DNA of 32,696 nucleotides, from contig MEMN01000078.1 of NCBI GenBank assembly GCA_001767945.1, positions 3,303 through 35,998 of the forward strand. Direction: 5' to 3'. Shown here piece by piece: positions 21,327 to 30,139 of this stretch. Position 1 is the first letter of the stretch. Every line of letters begins with the position of its first letter. The position numbers were made by a program, and so were the translations under genes. This DNA comes from Alphaproteobacteria bacterium RIFCSPHIGHO2_12_FULL_66_14 (GTDB lineage Bacteria; Pseudomonadota; Alphaproteobacteria; Reyranellales; Reyranellaceae). Below the pieces are notes generated by a model. The model did not search any database, had not been told where the DNA came from, and saw nothing but the letters and a program-made list of their open reading frames with translations.

Positions 21327-23516
21327 ATGCCCCCAAAGAATCTCGCAGTCGCGACCGTGCCGCTCCCGATGCCGTACATCCAGCGGCGCCCCGAATCAGT
21401 CGGCGGCAAGCCCTTCAAGCTGGTGTCCGACTACACGCCCGCCGGCGACCAGCCAGAGGCGATCCGCCAGCTGCTGGAAGGCGTGGGGGCCGGCGAGCGC
21501 GACCAGGTGCTGCTGGGCGTCACCGGTTCGGGCAAGACCTTCACCATGGCCAACGTGATCGCCACGTCAGGCCGGCCGGCGCTCGTGCTCGCCCCCAACA
21601 AGACCCTCGCGGCGCAGCTCTGGAGCGAGATGAAGGGCTTCTTCCCGGAAAACGCCGTCGAGTATTTCGTCTCGTACTACGACTACTACCAGCCCGAAGC
21701 CTATGTCGCGCGCACCGACACCTACATCGAGAAGGATTCGTCGATCAACGAACAGATCGACCGCATGCGCCACTCCGCGACGCGGGCGCTGATGGAACGC
21801 GACGACGTCATCATCGTGGCGTCGGTCTCCTGCATCTACGGCATCGGCCCGCTGGAGAACTACCAATCGATGACCTTCCGCCTGTCGAAGGGCGAGAAGG
21901 TCGACCGCTCCACCTTGCTCCGCCGCTTCGTCGAGCAGCAGTACAAGAGGAACGACAATGCCTTCCAGCGCGGCACCTTCCGCGTGCGCGGCGACACGGT
22001 CGATCTCTTTCCCGCCCACTACGAGGACAAGGCGTGGCGCATCGAACTGTTCGGTGACGAGATCGACTCGATCGTCGAGTTCGACCCGCTGACCGGCGAG
22101 AAGACGGCGACTCTTTCCGACATCGTGGTCTACGCCAACAGCCACTATGTGACGCCGCGTCCGACGATGCAGCACGCCATCCAGCAGATCAAAACCGACC
22201 TCAAGCAGCGGCTCGACGAATTCAATCGCGCCGGACGGCTGCTCGAGGCGCAGCGCCTGGAGCAGCGCACGATCTTCGACATCGAGATGATGGAAACGAC
22301 CGGCGCCTGCGCCGGCATCGAGAACTATTCGCGCTATCTCACCGGCCGCAAGCCGGGCGAGCCGCCGCCAACCCTGTTCGAATACTTCCCTGAGAATTCG
22401 CTGCTGGTGGTCGACGAGAGCCACGTCACGGTGCCGCAGATCGGCGGCATGTTCCGCGGCGACTTCAACCGCAAGAGCGTGCTCGCCGAGTTCGGCTTCC
22501 GCCTGCCGTCGGCGATCGACAACCGGCCGCTCAAATTCGAGGAATGGCAGGCGCTGCGGCCGCAGACCATGTTCGTCAGCGCCACCCCGGGTCCGTGGGA
22601 GATGGAGCGCACGCAGGGCGCCTTCATCGAGCAGATCATCCGGCCGACCGGCCTGATCGATCCCACGGTCATCATCCGGCCGGTCGAGAAGCAGGTCGAC
22701 GACCTGATCGCCGAATGCAAGGACTGCGCGAAGAAGGCCCAGCGCGTCCTGGTCACGGTGCTGACCAAGCGCATGGCCGAGGACCTCGTGGAATACCTGC
22801 ACGAGGCCGGCATCCGCTGCCGCTACCTGCACTCCGACATCGACACGCTGGAGCGCATCGAGATCATCCGCGACCTTCGCCTCGGCGCCTTCGACGTGCT
22901 GGTCGGCATCAATCTGCTGCGCGAGGGCCTCGACATCCCGGAATGCGCGCTGGTGGCCATCCTCGATGCCGACAAGGAGGGTTTCCTGCGCTCGCCGACC
23001 TCGCTGGTGCAGACGATCGGCCGCGCCGCGCGCAACGTCGAGGGCCGGGTCATCCTCTATGCCGACAAGATGACCGACTCGATCAAGTACGCGGTGGCCG
23101 AGACCGACCGCCGGCGCGCCAAGCAGACCGCCTACAACGAGGCGCACGGCATCACCCCGGCCTCGATCAAGAAGAACATTTCCGAGATCCTGCAGTCGAC
23201 CGCCGAGCGCGACCACTACACCGTCGACACCGGCGTCTCGGGCGACGTGCACCTGGTAGGCCACAATCTGCGTAGCCACATCGCCGAGCTCGAGAAGCGC
23301 ATGCGTGACGCCGCGGCCAACCTCGAGTTCGAGGAAGCCGCCCGCGTCCGCGACGAGATCCGCCGTCTCGAGATAAACGAGCTCGAGCTGCCGGGCCAGG
23401 CCGCCGGTGCCAACGTCGGCGTCCACCTGGGCAAGATGCAGCACTCCCGCGTCTTCCGCGGCGTGCGCACCGGCTCGGGCGCGGGCGGACGACCGGGGCG
23501 GCGCAGCGGCCGCTAG
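21327..23516 (+). CDS. uvrB: Excinuclease ABC subunit UvrB
   Basis: [24 protein letters not shown]...[15 protein letters not shown]...[25 protein letters not shown]...[23 protein letters not shown]-terminal UVR domain. Start inferred (alternatives 21318, 21372). Confidence 0.98.
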   Translation: MPPKNLAVATVPLPMPYIQRRPESVGGKPFKLVSDYTPAGDQPEAIRQLLEGVGAGERDQVLLGVTGSGKTFTMANVIATSGRPALVLAPNKTLAAQLWSEMKGFFPENAVEYFVSYYDYYQPEAYVARTDTYIEKDSSINEQIDRMRHSATRALMERDDVIIVASVSCIYGIGPLENYQSMTFRLSKGEKVDRSTLLRRFVEQQYKRNDNAFQRGTFRVRGDTVDLFPAHYEDKAWRIELFGDEIDSIVEFDPLTGEKTATLSDIVVYANSHYVTPRPTMQHAIQQIKTDLKQRLDEFNRAGRLLEAQRLEQRTIFDIEMMETTGACAGIENYSRYLTGRKPGEPPPTLFEYFPENSLLVVDESHVTVPQIGGMFRGDFNRKSVLAEFGFRLPSAIDNRPLKFEEWQALRPQTMFVSATPGPWEMERTQGAFIEQIIRPTGLIDPTVIIRPVEKQVDDLIAECKDCAKKAQRVLVTVLTKRMAEDLVEYLHEAGIRCRYLHSDIDTLERIEIIRDLRLGAFDVLVGINLLREGLDIPECALVAILDADKEGFLRSPTSLVQTIGRAARNVEGRVILYADKMTDSIKYAVAETDRRRAKQTAYNEAHGITPASIKKNISEILQSTAERDHYTVDTGVSGDVHLVGHNLRSHIAELEKRMRDAAANLEFEEAARVRDEIRRLEINELELPGQAAGANVGVHLGKMQHSRVFRGVRTGSGAGGRPGRRSGR

Positions 23517-23526
23517 GACGCGATCC

Positions 23527-24366
23527 ATGCATCGGAGCCTCCTCGCCGCCCTGCTGCTTGTCTTTGCGATCATTTGGCCGGCCGCCGCGCAGGACCGCGA
23601 GCAGGTCGTGCGCGTACCCGGCCCAGGCGGCTCGAACCTCGTCACCAGGGTGATACGACCTCCGGGCGAGGCGCGGCATCCGCTGGTCGTCATCAATCAC
23701 GGCTCGCCCGCCGATGGCTCGCAGCGCGCCAGGATGGAACCGCCGCGCTACACGGCATTGTCGTCGTGGTTGCTTGCGCGCGGCTATGTCGTCGCCCTGC
23801 CGCTCAGGCGCGGCTATGGCGAGAGTGGCGGCGCCTTGGCCGAAGCCTACGGCCGCTGCGATACACCCGACTACTATGGCGCCGGGCTGCGCAGCGCGGC
23901 CGACATCCAGGCCACGATCGACTTCATGCGCTCGCAGCCCTATGTGGCGGCTGACCGCACCGTCGTCGTCGGTCAATCCGCCGGCGGCTGGGCGACGATC
24001 GCCCTCTCCAGCCGCAACCCGCCGGGCGTCGCTGGCCTGGTGAACTTCGCCGGCGGCCGTGGCGGTCACCAGAAACTGCCGCAGGGCGGCATCGGCAACT
24101 GCACGCCGGGAGCGCTCGTGGAAGCGGCGGCGAAGTACGGCACGACGGCGCGGCTGCCGATGCTCTGGATCTACGCCGAAAACGACAGCTTCTTCGAACC
24201 CGCCCTCGCCCGACGGATGGCCGAGGCCTACGACAGGGCCGGCGGCAACGCCACCTACAAGGCGCTCGGACCGTTCGGCCGCGACGGCCACGGCCTCGCC
24301 GGTGCGAACAGCGGCGTTTCGCTGTGGGGCCCTCTCGTCGAGAGTTTTCTCGCCGGCCTAAGGTAG
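23527..24366 (+). CDS. Secreted alpha/beta hydrolase (dienelactone hydrolase/S9-like)
   Basis: Signal peptide MHRSLLAALLLVFAIIWPAAAQ; nucleophile elbow VVGQSAGGW; late Asp/His region WIYAENDSFF...GRDGHGL. Confidence 0.85.
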   Translation: MHRSLLAALLLVFAIIWPAAAQDREQVVRVPGPGGSNLVTRVIRPPGEARHPLVVINHGSPADGSQRARMEPPRYTALSSWLLARGYVVALPLRRGYGESGGALAEAYGRCDTPDYYGAGLRSAADIQATIDFMRSQPYVAADRTVVVGQSAGGWATIALSSRNPPGVAGLVNFAGGRGGHQKLPQGGIGNCTPGALVEAAAKYGTTARLPMLWIYAENDSFFEPALARRMAEAYDRAGGNATYKALGPFGRDGHGLAGANSGVSLWGPLVESFLAGLR

Positions 24367-24386
24367 CCCGCTATAGTCGCGCGGCC

Positions 24387-25595
24387 ATGTCCGCCGCGCC
24401 GACCGATCTTCGCCGCTACCTGATCGCGCTCGTGTCGCTCACGCTGGTGCAGGTCGTGGCGACGATGGGCTTCAACCAGGCCTCGGTGCTGGCGCCCGCC
24501 GCGGCACCTGAACTCGGCGTCGAGGCCGCCGACGTCGCCTACTACGTCTCCCTCGTCTATCTCGCCGCCATGATCTCGACCCTGGGCGGCGGCGCCATCA
24601 ACCGGCGCTTCGGACCGATCCGCTTCATCCAGGCGGGCCTTGCCGTGGCGGCCCTCGGCTCGTTCATCTTCGCCCTGGGCGGCGTGGCGCTGGCCGCCCT
24701 TTCCGCCCTGATCGTCGGCCTCGGCTCGGGCCCGCTCACCATCGCGAGTTCGCACATTCTGGCGCGCGTCTCGCCGCCGCGCCTCGCCAACGTCACCTTC
24801 TCGCTGAAGCAGAGCGGCGTGCCGGTGGGCTTCGCGATCTGCGGCGCCGTCCTGCCCACCCTGGCACTCGACTTCGGCTGGCGCTGGGCCGCCGCCGCGG
24901 TGGGCGTGGTCTCGCTCGCGACCGCCGTCGCCGTGCAGCCGCTGCGGCGGCTCTACGACGACGAGCGCAGCAGCGGCGCCGGCGGCCGGCTGCCCTCCGC
25001 CGCGGAGATCTTCGAGCCGCTGCGGCTGGCATGGCGCGACCCGATCCTGCGGCCGATGTGCTTCATCGGCCTGCTGTTCTCGGCGACCCAGGCGATCGTC
25101 GTGAACTTCACCGTCGTCTACGCCGTCGACGGCCTGAAGATGTCCTACGTGCTGGCCGGAGCGCTCCTGTCGGCCGCGACCGTCACCGGCGCCTTCGGCC
25201 GCGTCTTCTGGGGCGCGCTGGCCGACATGCTGCGCCGCCCCTCGGCGGTGCTGGCCGGCATCGGCGCCATCGTCACGCTTGCCGCCACGGCCATGGCCTT
25301 CTCGACGCCGGCCTGGCCGACCACCGCGGTCTACCTCGTCTGCATCGTGCTGGGCGGCACCGCGGTCGGCTGGAACGGCGTCTTCATCGCCGAAAGCGCG
25401 GCGCGCGCCCCGCCCGGTCGCGCCGCCGAGTTCACCGGCGCCACGCAGCTCTTCGTCTTCAGCGGCGCGCTGCTGTCGCCGCTGCTCTTCCGCACCGTGC
25501 TCGCCCTCACCGACGCCTACGAGGTGGGCTACCTGCTGCTGGCCGGCGGCGTCGCCGTCTGCTCGTTCTTCCTGGCGCGCGCGGCCCGGCGATGA
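24387..25595 (+). CDS. Major facilitator superfamily transporter
   Basis: About 12 hydrophobic segments; MSAAPTDLRRYLIALVSLTLVQVVATMGFNQASVLAPAAAPELGV...; MFS-like half repeats. Confidence 0.88.
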   Translation: MSAAPTDLRRYLIALVSLTLVQVVATMGFNQASVLAPAAAPELGVEAADVAYYVSLVYLAAMISTLGGGAINRRFGPIRFIQAGLAVAALGSFIFALGGVALAALSALIVGLGSGPLTIASSHILARVSPPRLANVTFSLKQSGVPVGFAICGAVLPTLALDFGWRWAAAAVGVVSLATAVAVQPLRRLYDDERSSGAGGRLPSAAEIFEPLRLAWRDPILRPMCFIGLLFSATQAIVVNFTVVYAVDGLKMSYVLAGALLSAATVTGAFGRVFWGALADMLRRPSAVLAGIGAIVTLAATAMAFSTPAWPTTAVYLVCIVLGGTAVGWNGVFIAESAARAPPGRAAEFTGATQLFVFSGALLSPLLFRTVLALTDAYEVGYLLLAGGVAVCSFFLARAARR

Positions 25596-25604
25596 GCGAC
25601 GCCC

Positions 25605-25688
25605 GTGTGCGGTTCCGGCACAAGTTGCCGGCGTCTAAATCGGCTCCCCGCACGCCGGAGAGCCAATGACGGCGGGCTTTTCGCCCGC
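25605..25688. other. Structured element after the MFS gene: 8-bp outer stem with inner 6-bp hairpin, then a second 6-bp hairpin
   Basis: GTGTGCGG(25605-25612)/CCGCACGC(25648-25655), inner CCGGCA-CAAGT-TGCCGG (25615-25631), then GCGGGC-TTTTC-GCCCGC (25672-25688). Confidence 0.5.
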
Positions 25689-25976
25689 TCCCCGGGCCCA
25701 CCTGAATGGGTCAAATGTTGTGCCCCGAGTTGGGCCAGACTCCAGGATAAGCCTTGTTCCATGGGCTTTCATGCGACTCTCGGCTTCTTCGTTTGCACGA
25801 GCCCCGGCGCGCCCTGTGCCCCAGGCGTCGTTAAGTGTCTGTTCGCACGTCGTTATTTGGCGTGTCGTTGAGACGGGGTCGTTCTTGGGACTGTCCACGG
25901 GTCAGGACCCGCGGCGGCTGCACCAGGCCATGAGGCGAACCCGCGGGCGGCCGCGGGCAGGTCGTGCCGGAAATGG

Positions 25977-26003
25977 AAAAGGCCGGCGCAGTCCAAGCGC
26001 CAG
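25977..26003 (-). terminator. Candidate Rho-independent terminator for the GNAT-dioxygenase-ABC operon
   Basis: Minus strand CTGGCGC-TTGGACT-GCGCCGG followed by CCTTTT, 66 bp beyond the permease stop. Confidence 0.5.
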
Positions 26004-26068
26004 CTTAGAGAAAACATAGTCATAACTCTGCTGAACTTGCAACTCTCTTGACACAATGCTGCCCTGCG

Positions 26069-26845
26069 TTAGCCCTCCGGGCCGACCGCGCTCTCGTGCC
26101 AGCGGCGCAGCAGCAGGTATGACAGCAGTGACAGCAGCAGGTAGATCGCGATGCCGGCCGCCGAGATCAGCACCAGGGCCGCGAACATGCGCGGGATCCT
26201 GAGCTGGTAGCCCGCTTCGAGGATGCGCCAGGCGAGGCCCGAGGCATTGCCGCCGGTGCCGGCCACGAACTCCGCCACCACGGCGCCGATCAGCGCCAGC
26301 CCGCCGGAAATACGCAGCCCGCCCAGGAAGTACGGCAGCGCGGCCGGCAGCCTGAGATGGATCAGCGTCCGCCAGCGGCCGGCGCCGTAGAGTTCGAACA
26401 GCGCCAGCAGATTGTGGTCGACCGAGCGCAGGCCGAGGATGGTGTTGGACAGGATCGGAAAGAACGCCACCAGCCAGGCGCAGATCAGCAGCGACAGGTC
26501 GACGTCGTTGGCCCAGGCGATGATCAGGGGCGCGATCGCCACGATCGGCGTCACCTGCAGGATGATGGCGTAGGGAAAGAGCGACAGCTCGACCCAGCGT
26601 GACAGCGAGAACAGCACCGCCAGCAGCACACCGACGACGACGGCGGCGGCGAGCGCCTCCAGGGTGATGGTGAGCGTCACCCATAGCGCGGGTGCGAGCG
26701 TGGCCCAGTCGGCAATCAGGGTCCGCGCGACCACCAGCGGTCCCGGCAGCACGTAAGGCGGAATCTCCGCCAGCCGCACGACGGCCTCCCACAGGACCAG
26801 TATGATGAGGCCCATGATGACGGGTGCAATGAAGCGCGCACTCAT
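26069..26845 (-). CDS. ABC transporter permease (NitT/TauT/SsuC-like)
   Basis: MSARFIAPVIMGLIILVLWEAVVRLAEIPPYVLPGPLVVARTL...; BPD_transp_1-like region LRISGGLALIGAVVAEFVAGTGGNASGL. ATG at 26845 overlaps the ATPase stop. Confidence 0.9.
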   Translation of the reverse strand: MSARFIAPVIMGLIILVLWEAVVRLAEIPPYVLPGPLVVARTLIADWATLAPALWVTLTITLEALAAAVVVGVLLAVLFSLSRWVELSLFPYAIILQVTPIVAIAPLIIAWANDVDLSLLICAWLVAFFPILSNTILGLRSVDHNLLALFELYGAGRWRTLIHLRLPAALPYFLGGLRISGGLALIGAVVAEFVAGTGGNASGLAWRILEAGYQLRIPRMFAALVLISAAGIAIYLLLSLLSYLLLRRWHESAVGPEG

Positions 26846-27603
26846 GCTGCCATCATCGCTTCGGAAAGGTGCGCCGAGGCGAGCCGGCAGAGCGCTGCGT
26901 ACTCGGCCGAGGTGCCGAAGGCCTCGGTGCGCGGATAGGGCGCCGGAATGGCGAGTTCCGACAGCACGCGGCCCGGCCGGGCATTCATCACGGCAATGCG
27001 CTGCGACAGGAACACCGATTCGAACACCGAGTGCGTCACGAACACCGCGGTGAAACGCGTGCGTTGCCACAGTTCCAGCAGGTCGGTGTTGAGACGGCGG
27101 CGGGTGATCTCGTCGAGGGCGGCAAAGGGCTCGTCCATCAGCAGGAGCTTGGGCCCGGTGACCAGCGCGCGCGCGATCGACACGCGCATCTTCATGCCGC
27201 CCGAGAGTTCGCGCGGCCAGCTGCGCTCGAAGCCGGCGAGCCCGACGTGGCCGAGCGCCTCGGCCGCCCGCGCCTCGCGCTCGCCGCGCGCCACGCCGCG
27301 AAGTCTTAGCGGCAGCTCGACGTTGGCGAGCGCGGTCGCCCACGGCATCAAGGTCGGTTCCTGGAAGACGAAGCCGAGATCGGGCTTGCCCCCCGTCCGT
27401 TCGCTCTCCGGCCACTTAATCGTGCCGGCGCTGGGCGGCGTGAGGCCGGCGATGAGGCGGAGCAAGGTGGACTTGCCGCAGCCCGACGGGCCCAGCACGC
27501 TCAAGAATTCGCCGGCCTCGATATCGAGCGACGCGCCGTCCAGCGCTTTCACGCCGTTGGCAAAGACCTTGGAGACGCCGCGGACGCCGACGAGCTGCAT
27601 CAA
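26842..27603 (-). CDS. ABC transporter ATP-binding protein (NitT/TauT/SsuB-like)
   Basis: Walker A GPSGCGKSTLLRLIAGL, signature LSGGMKMRVSIARAL, Walker B KLLLMDEPFAALDE. Confidence 0.95.
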   Translation of the reverse strand: MMQLVGVRGVSKVFANGVKALDGASLDIEAGEFLSVLGPSGCGKSTLLRLIAGLTPPSAGTIKWPESERTGGKPDLGFVFQEPTLMPWATALANVELPLRLRGVARGEREARAAEALGHVGLAGFERSWPRELSGGMKMRVSIARALVTGPKLLLMDEPFAALDEITRRRLNTDLLELWQRTRFTAVFVTHSVFESVFLSQRIAVMNARPGRVLSELAIPAPYPRTEAFGTSAEYAALCRLASAHLSEAMMAA

Positions 27604-27613
27604 CCGGGGCGCG

Positions 27614-28483
27614 TCAGCCCGCGGGAAGGCTGAGATCGAGCCTGGTTGCCCACACCGGCAGCGGCAGTGTCTCGCGCGCCGCGAGGTTGGCCGGCAGCTT
27701 GGCGCGGTCCGTCACCTTCGCGAACGGCAGCACGAGCGGCACCCGCACGCCGAACACCGCGTCGCTGTCGAGGTATTTGTCGTCGTCGGGGAAGAACATG
27801 GTGATCAGCGGCTCGTGGCCCGGCGCATGGACCATCATGTGCAGATGGGCCGGCCGCCACGCGTCCCGGCCGAGCGCGCGCAGCATGTCGCCGGCCGGGC
27901 CGTCGTAGGGCACCTGGTAGGAGACCGGCCGAACGGTCGAGAAGGCGAAGCTGCCGTCGTCGGCCACCTTGAGGCGCGCATGATAGTTGGTCGGCGCCTG
28001 GTTGGGATCCTGCTGGGCATAGAGTCCATTGCCGGAGTTCTGCCAGAGCGCCAGCACGGTGCCTTTGGCGGGCGCGCCCTTCTCGTCCACGACCTTGCCG
28101 CTCACCACCAGCGGCTCGCCTTCCTGTCCGCGCCACATGTCGCCGCCGTTCGGCAGCTCCGGCGCGTTCTCGATGAGGAAGGGGCCCAGCAGCGAGGACG
28201 TCGTGCCGGAATCGGTCGTGTTGACCATGTCGACCAGCGAGGAGACGCCCAGCAGGTCGGAGAGCAGGATGAACTCGTTGCGCTTGTCGTCGGTGAACTT
28301 GGCGGCACGCGTCAGCACGTCGATGGCCGCCATCCACTCATCCTGCGTGACCTTGTTCTCGCGCACGAAGCTGTGGAGGTGAGTGGCGAGCGAGACCATC
28401 AGATCGCGCGTGCGGGCCGACGGCGCGTTGCGCGCGTAGTCGGCGAAGGCCTGGGTGATGGTGGTCGGAGTGAGATTGCGCAT
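27614..28483 (-). CDS. Intradiol ring-cleavage dioxygenase (catechol/hydroxyquinol 1,2-dioxygenase family)
   Basis: N-terminal dioxygenase helical domain MRNLTPTTITQAFADYARNAPSARTRDLMVSLATHLHSFVRENKVT...; Fe-ligand Tyr/His region SYQVPYDGPAGDMLRALGRDAWRPAHLHMMVHAPGH. Confidence 0.92.
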   Translation of the reverse strand: MRNLTPTTITQAFADYARNAPSARTRDLMVSLATHLHSFVRENKVTQDEWMAAIDVLTRAAKFTDDKRNEFILLSDLLGVSSLVDMVNTTDSGTTSSLLGPFLIENAPELPNGGDMWRGQEGEPLVVSGKVVDEKGAPAKGTVLALWQNSGNGLYAQQDPNQAPTNYHARLKVADDGSFAFSTVRPVSYQVPYDGPAGDMLRALGRDAWRPAHLHMMVHAPGHEPLITMFFPDDDKYLDSDAVFGVRVPLVLPFAKVTDRAKLPANLAARETLPLPVWATRLDLSLPAG

Positions 28484-28500
28484 GCGAGTCTCCTGGTCGG

Positions 28501-29109
28501 CTAGCGGGTCTTTCTCAGGAGCTGATCGTAGTCGGCACGCAGCAGGGCGAACAGCAGGTGGTCGGCCCACTGGCCGTTGATGCGCAGATACTGGCGTGCC
28601 AGCCCCTCCTCATGAAAGCCGACCTTGGCCAGCACCCCCTTGGAGGGCTCGTTGTGCGGCAGGCAGGCCGCCTCGAGACGGTGCAACCGGAGCTCGTCGA
28701 ACACGAACGGCAGGGTGGCCCGGAGCGCATCGGTCATCAGCCCCTGGCCGGCGTAGGGCTGGCCCATCCAGTAGCCGACCGCGGCGGCCTGGGCGACGCC
28801 GCGCCGGACGTTGCTGAGGTTGATGCCGCCCACCAGCCGGCGGCCGTCGTTGGTGAAGACGAACAGCCCGTAGGCTTCGCCCGCCCGCCATTCGCGGACC
28901 TGCTGGCGCAGCCGGCGGCGGAAATGGTCGCGCCCCAGCGAATCCTCGGGCCAGGTCGGCTCCCAGGGCGTCAGAAAAGCCCGGCTGCGGGCCCGTAATT
29001 CGGCCCATTCGGCCCAGTCGTCCATGCCCGGGGCGCGCAGGAAAACGCGCCGGCCGGCGATCCGGGTCATCCCCGACAACGACAACGGGACGTCGGCAAA
29101 ACGGAACAT
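28501..29109 (-). CDS. GNAT-family N-acetyltransferase (RimJ/RimL-like)
   Basis: RVFLRAPGMDDWAEWAELRARSRAFLTPWEP...GGINLSNVRRGVAQAAAVGYWMGQPYAGQGLMTDAL...RLEAACLPHNEPSKGVLAKVGFHEEG. Confidence 0.93.
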   Translation of the reverse strand: MFRFADVPLSLSGMTRIAGRRVFLRAPGMDDWAEWAELRARSRAFLTPWEPTWPEDSLGRDHFRRRLRQQVREWRAGEAYGLFVFTNDGRRLVGGINLSNVRRGVAQAAAVGYWMGQPYAGQGLMTDALRATLPFVFDELRLHRLEAACLPHNEPSKGVLAKVGFHEEGLARQYLRINGQWADHLLFALLRADYDQLLRKTR

Positions 29110-29275
29110 CTTGGCGCCATAGTAACGTAGGTTTAGAATTGTTACATGTTTTCCGAGGCTTGACGTAGGAAATTGAGACTGTCCGTCGCGCCTCCCGCGT
29201 CAATTGTGCCGTCTCGGAAGCGCAAATCGGGAGTATGAACCTTGAACCGGATTTCACCCTGTCAGGACCCAGATC

Positions 29276-30139
29276 ATGGCAAATGAGTCTCCCCAAGGCA
29301 TAGGGCACAAGGGTCGCTTCTACCTGACCAAGCACATCTGGGTGCCGCAGCAGCCGATCGAGAACTTCAATCTCAAGATGTCGGACATGATCCTGCGCAA
29401 CATGCCCAAGCTGCCGCTGGCCGGCGAGGAGGCGATGCGCTCGTTCCCCGTCTTGGGTGAACTCAAGAAGAGCCACGACAAGATCATTGCCGACCTGCAG
29501 TATCTGCTCAGCCATCATGAGGAAATTCCGGCGCTGCACGAGGTCCATCCGCGCGACCTCTACGTGCCCGGCCGGGCGTGGCGCACCTTCCTGCTGAAGC
29601 TGATGGGTCACGAGGTGAAGGAGAATGCCGCGGCGGTGCCCGACACCATGGCGGCGATCAACAAGATCCCCGGCGTGCACACCGCGCTGTTCAGTATCCT
29701 CCACGGCCGCGCCGAGATCGAGCCGCACCGGGGCTCGGCGGCCGGTGTGGTCCGCTTCCACTACCCGCTGATCGTGCCCAAGGAGCCGGAGAAGTGCTGG
29801 ATCGAGATCGGCGGCCACCACTTCTTCTGGGAGGTCGGCAAGCCGCTGGTGTTCGACGACACGCGCGAGCACTGGGTGAAGAACCAGACCGACGAGACAC
29901 GCGTGGTCCTGATCATCGACTTCGACGCCCGGATGCCGTTCCCGGTGAACCTCTATACCGGCCTGCGCTACAACCTCATCCGTCGCAGCGCCGAAGTGCT
30001 CAAGGTCGTCGAACGCGCCTCGATCGGTGTGCCGCCGCGCAACCCGGCCACGCAAACGACGGCGGGACTGATCAGCGGCGCCCGTAGCACGAACCCCGTT
30101 CCCGCCGCGGCCCCCGCACGCAGCGACGAGCGGCACTAG
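29276..30139 (+). CDS. Aspartyl/asparaginyl beta-hydroxylase-family dioxygenase (LpxO/AspH-like)
   Basis: FSILHGRAEIEPHRGSAAGVVRFHYPL...CWIEIGGHHFFWEVGKPLVFDDTREHWVKNQTDETRVVLIIDF: conserved His motifs of the family. Confidence 0.9.
   Translation: MANESPQGIGHKGRFYLTKHIWVPQQPIENFNLKMSDMILRNMPKLPLAGEEAMRSFPVLGELKKSHDKIIADLQYLLSHHEEIPALHEVHPRDLYVPGRAWRTFLLKLMGHEVKENAAAVPDTMAAINKIPGVHTALFSILHGRAEIEPHRGSAAGVVRFHYPLIVPKEPEKCWIEIGGHHFFWEVGKPLVFDDTREHWVKNQTDETRVVLIIDFDARMPFPVNLYTGLRYNLIRRSAEVLKVVERASIGVPPRNPATQTTAGLISGARSTNPVPAAAPARSDERH

Noticed and set aside
21567-23696. 709-aa minus-strand ORF opposite uvrB
   Set aside because: High-GC shadow ORF: Arg/His/Asp/Val-rich with no recognisable motif, fully antisense to a certain uvrB.
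25828-25883. GTCGTT repeats as a CRISPR array
   Set aside because: Repeat unit is only 6 bp with 8-16 bp spacers and no cas genes.
25635-25898. 87-aa minus-strand ORF in the intergenic interval, considered as a small protein or transposase remnant
   Set aside because: No recognisable motif and it overlaps palindromes and GTCGTT repeats; not supportable as a CDS from sequence alone.
26049-26054. Consensus TTGACA on the plus strand near 26050
   Set aside because: Points into the antisense strand of the ABC permease with no good -10 at proper spacing and no gene downstream.
25596-26068. Possible IS or integrase remnant
   Set aside because: No terminal inverted repeat pair, target-site duplication or transposase motif could be identified; kept only as a hypothesis in the findings.
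29115-29145. GTAAC...GTTAC inverted repeat and TACTAT upstream of the GNAT gene
   Set aside because: Arms are short and no matching -35 at 17 nt; too weak to call an operator or promoter.
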